NCBI RefSeq assembly: GCF_030272615.1
Contig: NC_081411.1
Span: 832,612,160-832,676,159 of the forward strand
Source: Cryptomeria japonica
Lineage: Eukaryota; Streptophyta; Pinopsida; Cupressales; Cupressaceae
DNA length: 64,000 nucleotides
Direction of reading: 5' to 3'
Every line of letters begins with the position of its first letter. The stretch's first letter is position 1. Below the pieces are notes generated by a model. The model had not been told where the DNA came from, did not search any database, and saw only the letters and a list, made by a program, of their open reading frames with translations. This document shows positions 55,529 through 64,000 of this stretch, piece by piece. Made by a program: the position numbers and the translations under genes.

Positions 55529-57755
55529 TATTTTTGGAATTTTTCAAGGATAATATATGCTATGCAACTAAATGCAAACTTGAATAGATGAAAATGCAAT
55601 CGATGTTTTTGGTTGTTTTTTTTTTTCAAGATTTTGACAAACTTTTTGGAATGCAAATCTAAGAAAGAGACCCTTAGGAAATTGAAATGATGTCTAGACC
55701 TCAAAGGACAAAAGGACCAAGTGACAAAAGGACAAAATGACAATGTCTCCCCTATATGCTTGGATACTAAGCTAGGTTTGACCAAATGATATTGATGACA
55801 AAAGGACAAAAGACTTGATAAGGTCTAGACTTCTTAACAATGACTTAGGGTTTATCAAAGATTTGGATTACTCAAGTATGACAAAACCTAGTTTTTGAGA
55901 CTATATGCAAAAGGACAACTAATATGCAAATGACTAATATGATATGATAATGACCTAAACTTAATGAAGAGACTTAAGGTATGCAAATATGAATGTATGA
56001 TAATGGTATGAATTTAATGCAAGAGGACACATGCAAATGGATGACTTTTATTGATATGCAAAAGAAGTATGACTTAGGTGAAACCTAACCTTGGTACTTG
56101 ATAATGAACTTTGCAAAATGCAACCTAGGATAAACCTAAATGCAAGTGACATGAATGTTAAGACAAGATTTTGAATGATGTTTGACAACCATGTTTGAAG
56201 ATATGTTTTGAACCTTGTTGAGCTTTTGTTGGATGAATGTCTCTTGTGTTTAATCTTATGTTTTGAATCAATTTATCTTGTTTTTGAAATGAGACAAAAT
56301 TCAACTTTTGACAAGAAAAGAATACAAGATATTGCAACTTAGACTCAAGACACTCATGCTCATTTCCACATTTCTTATGGTAGGCAAAGACATTAGGTAC
56401 TTGAGAGGTAGACTCATTATGGGATTCAAGGAGAATACATAGATGCTTGACCCCACGGGCTCCCCTCCACGACACTCACTTCTCAGGGCAGCCAAGCATC
56501 AGTCCCCATGGAAATCTCCCCATGGCAAACTTAGTATCTCTTCCAAGTATCCGAATTTGTCCTTCTCAAGAAACTAGAAGGGTTTTTGGCCTCTAAAAAC
56601 AAGGTATGTAGTAAGGATTTCTGTTAAGCATTACTCCTTGATGTCACGCAAGCGTGATTGAGACATTAAGCCCATCAAGATACCAAACAAATGTAGTCGC
56701 GCAAGCACGATTTAGACCAAGAGGCCCTACTTAGATGTTGATATGAGAAAGAGTCCAAGGGTCATCACTTCCCAAGTAACTGCAATTCCCACGTAACGCT
56801 TCCTTCAAAGCTTTCGCTCATCAGGTATTTGTTTATAGTGAGTTAGAATGCCAAGGTATTCTAGCTGTACTCACTTTGGGTCGTTCCCTTCTCACGATTA
56901 TCACTTGCTTGCAAAAGCAAAGTGGTCGGGAAGGCAGGCCCTCTAAGGGTGACAAACAATCAAAGACATGAGCATGGTATTGAAGATCTGGATTTCTGAT
57001 CACCCTAAAAGGATGAGAGCATACTCTCCTACTCCAATGTCAAACTCAACAATCAAATAAAAAACATGTTCATTCCAACCTATTTAGAAATCACTAGGTG
57101 CCTAAAACATTAATTTCAAACACAAAGTTTAGTTGTTTCTCCAAGGCAACTTGCAAAACCCAAGTTAGAAGTTTGATATGCTTATTCTTTGACTATCGAA
57201 CCTGCATAAAGTATGTTAGTAGCTTGTGAAATAATTCTTTGTCAAGCGTTTCGCCACAAAGCTACCAACAATGTTAGAAAATCAAGAGAAATGAATCACC
57301 ATCAAAATTAATCCATAAATTTTGTGATTCTTTGTCCTCTTAGATTAATCTATGTGAAATTTATCAAATTTACCACCCTAGATTAATCTAGATAAAATTT
57401 GCATGAATGCATGATTAATTTGCCAAGCTAAATTAATCTAGATGAAAGTTGCATGATTTTGTTTTTTTCAAAATTTTGACCATTTACAGAAGCGTAATTA
57501 AAAATGTCATAACTTTGTCAATATTTATCCAAATTACAAACTGTAAAATGATCTGGAAAGGTAACAACGTGATCTAATAAACCCAGAAATCGTTTATTTT
57601 AATTCTGTATGATATTTTTTACGTTATCAATTGATTATGACTGTTTTTTTCTTCGAAGAAAAAACTGCAATTTCTCCACAAAAAAATCTGCAACTTCACA
57701 AAACATTCAAAAAAATATTAGATCCAAGCATGTTCATGTTGGGTTCACCAATTAA
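55529..57755 (-). other. Element J 5' leader
   Basis: About 2.2 kb between LTR3 and the main frame. Small frames only. Two CGCAAGCGTGATT/CGCAAGCACGATT motifs near 56645 and 56700. Otherwise nothing that I can assign. Confidence 0.5.
57735..57752 (-). other. Putative primer-binding site of element J
   Basis: Minus strand TGGTGAACCCAACATG begins five bases after the LTR end. It starts with TGG as expected for the complement of a tRNA CCA end but is not the initiator tRNA-Met type used by other elements here. tRNA not identified. Confidence 0.55.
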
Positions 57756-59033
57756 TGTACGCTAGGAAATAGAAAATCATCACAAGCAATTCAAAATACT
57801 AATCTAGCTCAATCACAAAAGCTCATTGCAATGAATCTATCCTAAACACACTCAATAGAGACATGAAATCAAAACATTCAAAATTAAAGACATATGCAAA
57901 CCAATGGTAGATTTGAATGCTTCTTCATGCGGCTCCATTGTCCTTTTTTCTTCTCCAAATAGCCTTTTGTTGTGGATCTCACCTTCAAGTGCACAAACCT
58001 AATGTGAAAGCAAGATTGATATTGGCACAAGAATACTAGAAGAAGTGATTATTTCTCATTATCTGATTCTATGATTATGTGATTGCAAAAGTGATTACCA
58101 AATTAAGAATCAAGGGATTTGATTGAAGAAATTCATCCAATTAATAGACAAATTGGAGAAATGATCAAATTAGCATGAAAGAGATTCAAATGGAAATTCA
58201 AATCAAGAATAGCAAAATTATGACATGTGTATGACAAATTGCTATGCAAGGATTTATGACAAGATTTATGACAATTTATGACAAATCGCTATGCAAGGAT
58301 TGATTGACATGAATTTGAAATAGAAATAGACATTTAGGAATTTAGGAGAAATTAGAAAATTAGGTTAGAAATGATTTGGAAATTAGGAAATTGATGCAAA
58401 TTAGGTAAATTAATTAATAATTTCTCATTCATTAATTAATTTACAAAAATAGGAGGAATAAGTAGCCAATTAAATAAACATTTAATTGCGATGAGAAGAC
58501 TTAGGATAAATAAATAATTTATTAATACTAGAGAGATAAATGACAAACAAGGTTAAATGATTAAATCATGAAACCCTAAAAGATGAATTAGCAATGCAAG
58601 AACGACAATTAGGTCTTGATGAAAGATAATTGATGTTGATTTGATCATGATCATGATTCTGAATGATTTGATTGATAAACAATTGAGATTGATTGACAAA
58701 TTGACCAATATTGACAAAGAGACCAAATTGATTTGCGCCAATTGACAAGATCGAACATGACAATGACCGATGACAAATCGATCACAAAATTGATGAGATT
58801 GACAAGAGGACAAGGATTGATGATGAATCATGACTGAAAATTGCTATCGACAAGACCTAATTCGAAAGCGAGACAACTGAAGAATGCAGAAGAAGGACTC
58901 GATGCTCACAAATGATAAAGACCAAATGCGTGACATAGGAGAAATGTTAATGCGACGCAAAAACCTAAAATGAGGCAATACGCAAATGTTAAAGTATGAC
59001 TTCGCAAGCGTTGACCATTTTTAGGTGTCTACA
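57756..59033 (-). repeat. Element J LTR3 (5' LTR)
   Basis: 1278 bp, nearly identical to LTR1; followed by TSD ATTAG. Confidence 0.9.
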
Positions 59034-59062
59034 ATTAGATTTATCATGTATTCTCTTAAAAT
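59034..59062 (-). pseudogene. copia integrase remnant of element F between J and I
   Basis: Twenty-nine bases that continue F's integrase: with the sequence left of 47798 they read like C's integrase region near 22950. Cut at 59063 by element I. Confidence 0.8.
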
Positions 59063-60119
59063 TGATGGACTTGAAAAGCACTGAGAGGGGGGGTGAATCA
59101 GTGACACCAAAAACCAAACTACTTTAAACACTAACTGATAGATGAACTTAACAAAGCTTTTAAACACAATGCATGTAATCCAGAATGATATAACAACATC
59201 CACAAAAAGTAAAGCATCCAACATAACACAAGTGTTTATATGTGGAAAACCCAAATAGGTAAAAACCATGGTAAGATGGAACTCACAAGTTAACTACAGT
59301 AATAGATAATTGTTCGGTTAAGGTCTACAAAGTGCTCTGCTAGGAGCAAATCTTGTTAGAGATCCCAAAGCTTGATTAGAAGCTTATACCCTATTAGGAG
59401 TAACCTCGATGGAGGATTTCAGAACCCAAACTAATGGATCACCTTGTTAAAGGATTTATACATTGAATCTTGTTAGAGCTTACCCGGTTAGGGGATTTGG
59501 TTCTGCTGTAATGGTTAGAAAACAACAAGAATGGTTGATCTGTTCTAAGTAGCACAATACTTGCTTGATCAGATTCTTCTAAGCATATTCAACACTGCTC
59601 TTTTGCATATTCTACAACTTAACTTCTCACAACATAACACTTTCACTTATCATATATCACACATAACATAATTCACTATGACGTCAATATATAAGCCTTA
59701 TGATTTCATGTGGCCTCAAGAAATCATAACACAATTTCCTAGGTGTAGTGTATCTGGACAAGTAACCATAACTCATCACAAAAATTGCCGCCAAGCAGTC
59801 GGTGTTAGTAACTCACCACAAAAATCAACAAATACCATTGGAACAATTAATACCTGTTTGACTAAAACATATGAACCATTGTCCTTGAATCTCTGCTTGA
59901 TCTCCATCTTGATCTTCATCATGATGCTGACTTAGTATAACCACAAGTTGTCTTTTATGCACATACCAGTTAATATAGAGTACCAGTTAGAGATTAACCA
60001 CTAAGTATACCGGTTGACAGTGTAAACAATTGAATTTACACCAGTAGTCAAATACAATAATATGTGTGTATGAGTGTTTCATCAATGACAACAAATGATG
60101 AATCATCATCAAGCCAACA
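59063..60119 (-). repeat. Element I 3' LTR
   Basis: 1057 bp; plus-strand view TGATGGACTTG to AAGCCAACA, the reverse complement of the H/K family LTR. Minus-strand TATATATTG near 59680. Confidence 0.87.
59243..59286 (-). promoter_or_regulatory. Double hairpin in element I 3' LTR
   Basis: Minus strand GTGAG/CTTAC (one G-U) and ATGG/CCAC outer arms. Confidence 0.55.
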
Positions 60120-60400
60120 ATCTCCCCCTTTGGCATTGATGGTAACACTTAGAAAATTTTATAGTAATACCAATAAGTGTGCATACACAAAAAATTTACA
60201 CATATACTCATGCTCCCCCTTAATGCATACATTATACAAAATTTTCAAAAACACATAGACACATATTTCTACTCCCCCTTTGACAACAATGCCAAATTGA
60301 AAAAGTAAAATATATACATATATATAGAAAATTCATATCAAACTGTTCAACATATACAACATTAACTGAAAAGTTTGTGCATTAGCTAGTCTCATAAAAA
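60120..60400 (-). promoter_or_regulatory. Element I 3' UTR with two polypurine tracts
   Basis: AAAGGGGGAGAT (minus) at 60120-60132 abuts the LTR; second GTCAAAGGGGGAG with GGCATTGTT context at about 60271-60294. Confidence 0.75.
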
Positions 60401-60459
60401 TAACATTGTAACTCTTCTTCATCTATGACAAGCATTTTCCCATGATTCCAGTATGTTCT

Positions 60460-60989
60460 CAGTATACTCGAATGTAGACAACAACTGTGAATGGAATTCT
60501 TCCATTGAGTCTAGTGTGTAGGTTTCAGGGGTTGCAAGAATAGCTTCTGCATTGGAGTAGGCTCTCTGAAGTATGTCTACTTGTGATGTGAGTATACTTT
60601 TGAGGTCTTTAAGAGATTAGAGTCTCTTTGCCTTCTCAGTATCATAGATGTCCAGTCTGTTATGCAAATCACCTATAGACTTGTTAAAGGCATGTATGGA
60701 GTTCTGAAGTGGGACATATGCCTTGCATATCCTTTCCATTTCTTGCTCTGTTTCAGTTTGACTTTTTGAAATGTCTTAATAAAAGAAAGTAACATTGGAG
60801 GTAGAAGAAAGATACTTTCCTCCTATTTCAACAACTTTACTCAACAGCCTTTTATTGTGAGATAGAGCCATTTTGCCACTATCAATATCCTTTGCCAGTT
60901 TTTCTCCATATTTCTTCTTGTGACTCTTTTCAGCATACAGTTGAGCAACATCTTCTAGTGACTTGATTTGATCAGATGCATCTGCAACT
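60460..60989 (-). pseudogene. ORF2 C-terminal part of element I
   Basis: Minus frame from the break at 60989: SSSSQQVADASDQIKSLEDV, KKKYGEKLAKDIDSGKMALS and LLSKVVEIGGKYLSSTSNVT, then after a TAA at about 60777 and a TAG near 60618 it continues helical sequence with LQRAYSNAEAILATPETYTL to about 60460. A long helical tail with Ser-rich stretch occupies the same place as the tail of ORF2 in D and E. Function unknown. Confidence 0.6.
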
Positions 60990-62087
60990 TGTTGACTTGA
61001 TGATGATTGTAATGTATTCATCAGTTATTGTCATTGATGAAACACTCTCACACACATATGTGACAAAACTGACTACCGGTGTAACTTCAATTGGTTTACA
61101 CTTCTAACCGGTATGTTTAAGGTTTATCTCTAAACCGATACTTTGTGTCAACCGGTATGTACCTATGAGATAACTTGAGATAACACCAGATCGGCATCAG
61201 AATTAGAATGAAGATGAAGAAGAAGATCTAGTGAAGATTCCATAACAACGGTTAATTTTCAACCAGTATTAAACTGCTCTAACCTGTATCTATTTTTGTA
61301 ATGAGTTACCAGCACCATTTGTTTGGCGGTCATTTTTGTGATGAGTTATGATTATATGTCTAGATTCACTTTACCTAGGAAATTATGTTCCTATGGCCGA
61401 CATAAGGATTGTATGTCTATATAAGACATTGTAGTGAACCGTCTTCTGAGTCAAGTAGAAGATAGAGAGTTGTTATGTGAAAAGAATGAAAAAGCTTTTG
61501 TTAATAAGTGATAAATATTAAGATGCAGAGCAAAATTGAATATACTTAGAAGGATCTGATCAAGCAAGTCCTATGCTACTCAAAACAGATCAAGCTACTG
61601 TTATTGTTTTCTAATCATTACAACGGGTGCAAATCCCTTAACTGGGTAAGCTCTAACAAGCTTCATTGTACAAATCCTCTTACAAGGTGATCCATTAGTT
61701 TGGATTCTCAAATTCTCCAGTGAGGTTACTCCTAACAGGGTAGTACTCCTAATTGGGTATAAGCTTCTAATCAAGCTTGGAATCTTTAACAATATTCGCT
61801 CCTAGCAGAGCTCTTTGTAAGGCCTTAACCAGTCAGTTTTCTATTACTACAGATAGTTTACTTGTGAGTTCCATCTCACCATGGTTTTTACCTATTTGTT
61901 TTTTCCATGTATAAACACTTGTGTTATGGTGGATGTTCTACTTTTTGTGGATGTTGTTATTTCATTTTGGATAGCATGTATTTTGTTTAACCACTTGGTT
62001 AAGAACATCTATAGATTAGTATTCAAAGTAGTATGTGTTTTGGAGTCACTGATTCACCACCCCTCTTAGTTCTTTTCAAGTCCATCA
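60990..62087 (+). repeat. Element H 5' LTR
   Basis: 1098 bp, TGTTGACTTGATG to AAGTCCATCA. TATATAAG at 61418-61425. Array of TAACAAGCTT/ACAAGGTGA/TAACAGGGTA units 61620-61850, then double hairpin 61864-61908. Confidence 0.87.
61864..61908 (+). promoter_or_regulatory. Double hairpin in element H 5' LTR
   Basis: GTGAG/CTCAC (61864-61868, 61875-61879), then ATGG/CCAT (61881-61884, 61905-61908); inner pair lost. Confidence 0.6.
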
Positions 62088-62088
62088 A

Positions 62089-62101
62089 TTGGTATAAGAG
62101 C
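62089..62101 (+). other. Primer-binding site of element H
   Basis: TTGGTATAAGAGC; one mismatch to the initiator tRNA-Met complement (TGGTATCAGAGC). Confidence 0.85.
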
Positions 62102-62149
62102 CCAACTTCTTTGAAGCCTAACCACTTAGAAGGGAATCTTGAAACCACC

Positions 62150-63443
62150 ATGGAGGACAAAAGCTACTTTGAGATGGTTAGAGAACTAGAAGCCAGTAGA
62201 AATGAAGTTGAAACTCTTAGGGGTAAACTGAAAGCTTCTCAAGTTAAAAGGAGAGAGCTATCTAAAAAACTGTTAGAAATATCTAACAAGAGTTCTTCAG
62301 ATGAAGCTAATATTGATGCCTTATCAGAAGAAGTTGAAAATTTGTAGGGTGAGAAACTAAATCTAAGAAGAGAACTGGAAGGTCTCACTATTCGTATGAG
62401 TCAGGAGTTGGAATCCTAAAGAGCTGTTGAAGATCTTATCAAAACAAAAGATCAAGAGATCCAAAAAATCAAACGAGAAAGAGACACTATGCATGAGGAT
62501 TTAATAGTTGAAACAAAAGAAAAGGAGAACTTAAAGTTAGACCTTGAGTTGGCATCATCCTTGAAAGAGAATTTGTCTAAACATAATGAAGATCTTGTCA
62601 CTAAACTTGCTGAAGCCAATGAGAAACTGGAAAAGTTAGCCAAAAGTTCTACCATGCTAGAAGAAAAAATTCAATCACAGAGAATGAAGGGTGATATCTC
62701 TGGACTTGGCTTTCACACAACTGAGAAAGGTGAATCCTCCGGTACAAAGAGCAACTATCCAAAGAATAAAAATGCATCTAAAGTCAATAAGACTACCGGT
62801 AAGAAAGCTTTCAAACCTGTCTGTTTTATTTGTCATAAGACTGGTCATACTGCAAATGTTTGTAGGAACAAACCTATGAGAAATGCAAGCTATAATACCA
62901 ATACTAGGTATGTATCTAGAAAGTTTGAAGGACATTGCTACACTTGTGGAATATATGGGCATAAACATATTAAGTGTAGATATGGTGCAAACAATCATGT
63001 ACCACACATGAATCCTAGAGCATATGGTGACCAAACAAGAAACTATGATAACCAGGTGAACAAGAACTGGAAAAGATCCTATGACAATAGTTTGTCCATT
63101 TAAGATGGAAAAGGTAATAAGTGTGGTGTGTACCTTTTGCAATAAAGTTGGTCATGTGGATATGAACTGTAGAAAAAGATTAGGAAGAGGAAATGTAGGA
63201 CCCTGGAGATCATCTAGTATGGTCTATTATCACTGCAACAAACTAGGACATCTGGCTAGGTTTTGCAAAACAAGAAATAGAAAACCAGTCAACTCCTCTA
63301 AGGATCAAAAAGGCAAGCAGAAGGTTGATGTTGAGGAAACAAGAGAAGACACGAATCGGACATGGAAAAAGAAGAGTGAAGAAGTGCTTGTAGAAGAAAT
63401 CACTCCTTCACCTAGAGAAGAGAGTCCAGCACCGGTGGCTTAA
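62150..63443 (+). pseudogene. ORF1 of element H
   Basis: ATG at 62150 gives MEDKSYFEMVRELEASRNEV. A long coiled coil follows (RNEVETLRGKLKASQ, KENLKLDLELASSLKENLSK), with stops at 62345-62347 and about 62417. Then a basic linker and zinc knuckles CFICHKTGHTANVC, CYTCGIYGHKHIKC, and after a frameshift near 63095 CTFCNKVGHVDMNC and YHCNKLGHLARFC (first Cys lost). A tail EEITPSPREESPAPVA ends with TAA near 63441. Same architecture as D, E and G but sequence is clearly divergent, so the layout has been kept for longer than the sequence. Confidence 0.8.
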
Positions 63444-63894
63444 GCTTGTCTAAAACGGCTAAGGGGAGCATAATGGTAAAACATAATTCAGACCCCTTTG
63501 TAGAATTAGCGAGAAATAATCTTTTTTGAATTTTGTTGACTTTTTTTTGTGTTGATGTGTTAATCAACTAGTGTGTCACTTAAGCGGCGAAATTAGGGTT
63601 TTTAACCTAAAAGTACAAGCATTTATTAGGGTCGATAAAAAGGATAAAAGCAAGTTTTACCTTATCATTTTTACCCTAATCCTTTCGAAAAGAATTGAAG
63701 CAATTGCAGAAGTAGAGTGAAATAGTCTTGGTGTGAATTATCAAATTGCTTTGAGATTGAGAGAAATTAAGTTGAATTGGTAGCTACAGAGAAGCGAACG
63801 AAAGTGCATTTGAACAATTAAACTAGGAAACAGAGTGGCATACAAGACATTAGGTATCTCTTTGAAATTCATCTTGAATCCTATTTATCTTCAA
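63444..63894 (+). other. ORF1-ORF2 spacer of element H
   Basis: Shared post-ORF1 motif (ACGGCTAAGGGGAGC, near 63452-63467), then no gene. T-rich run at 63512-63550. Confidence 0.5.
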
Positions 63895-64000
63895 ATGGCA
63901 TCTACATCTAAACCTGTAGAGAGATTATTAATCACTGCTGAGCCTAAAGAAGTTGTAAAGGCAGAGAAAATTATGTCTTATAATGCATTATCGCAACTAC
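63895..64000 (+). CDS. ORF2 N-terminus of element H, partial
   Basis: ATG at 63895 opens MASTSKPVERLLITAEPKEV, then VKAEKIMSYNALSQL, open to the window end. It sits where E's ORF2 (MAFASSISTPLV) starts, about 450 bases after ORF1. Both begin with MA and a Ser-rich stretch. Too short to judge integrity. Confidence 0.55.
   Translation, partial: MASTSKPVERLLITAEPKEVVKAEKIMSYNALSQL

Larger units (their letters stand above)
47798..59033 (-). mobile_element. Element J: large pol-less LTR element with three LTRs, TSD ATTAG
   Basis: Flanked by ATTAG (47793-47797 and 59034-59038) in the integrase gene of F; the two flanks join into a sequence matching C's integrase. Minus orientation is shown by a polypurine tract AAAGAGGGGCAAAA next to the LTR start TGTAGACACC and a PBS-like site next to LTR3. 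Order on the minus strand: LTR3, 7.2-kb body with one large gag-like frame, LTR2, 245-bp deleted body, LTR1. No RT or integrase. Confidence 0.88.
59063..60989 (-). mobile_element. Element I: pol-less two-ORF LTR element, 3' end, minus strand
   Basis: 3' LTR 59063-60119, polypurine tracts, then part of ORF2, cut at 60990 by element H of the same LTR family in the opposite direction. Presumed left TSD AAAAT (59058-59062). Confidence 0.82.
60990..64000 (+). mobile_element. Element H: pol-less two-ORF LTR element, 5' part
   Basis: 5' LTR, PBS, ORF1 and ORF2 start; runs off the window. Presumed left TSD CAACT (60985-60989). Confidence 0.85.

Overview
The window is plant nuclear DNA made almost entirely of nested LTR retrotransposons. 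I see no host gene, tRNA or rRNA. Evidence for a plant is the Ty1/copia and Ty3/gypsy polyproteins of plant type, primer-binding sites matching plant initiator tRNA-Met (TGGTATCAGAGC and close variants), 5-bp target-site duplications (TSDs) and low GC. The depth of nesting and long degraded elements suggest a large genome, perhaps a gymnosperm; that last step is inference.

Layout. 1-3846 is a decayed Ty3/gypsy pol with two RNase H domains and an integrase. 3847-4756 is AT-rich with no gene. From 4757 to the window end is one nested stack anchored by element D (minus strand). D's 3' LTR (4757-26397) is split by solo LTR K, which is split by copia element B (5582-17862, TSD ACCAC), and again by copia element C (18876-25949). 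D's body (26398-40958) is split inside its first gene by element E (30139-40240). D's 5' LTR is cut at 41207 by element G (plus strand). G is cut at 43690 by copia element F (minus). F is cut by J (47798-59033, TSD ATTAG) and again by I at 59063. I is cut by H at 60990, which runs off the window.

Two kinds of element interact. B (5' half), C and F carry or carried copia gag-pol: gag, protease, integrase, reverse transcriptase and RNase H. D, E, G, H and I carry no pol. They encode ORF1, a coiled-coil protein with four CCHC zinc knuckles, and ORF2, a Lys/Glu-rich protein of unknown function. They share PBS type, duplicated polypurine tracts and LTR design with the copia elements, so they probably move using copia enzymes. 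B is a chimera: copia gag-pol joined to the ORF1/ORF2 3' half. J is a third type: an 11.2-kb element without pol, with one large Pro/Ser/Gln-rich gag-like frame and three LTRs.

The most striking signal is a double hairpin in the transcribed leader of every LTR of the copia/two-ORF group. Compensatory base changes preserve its pairing between otherwise dissimilar LTR families. No gene in the window is fully intact, although several frames are long (682, 660, 584 codons).
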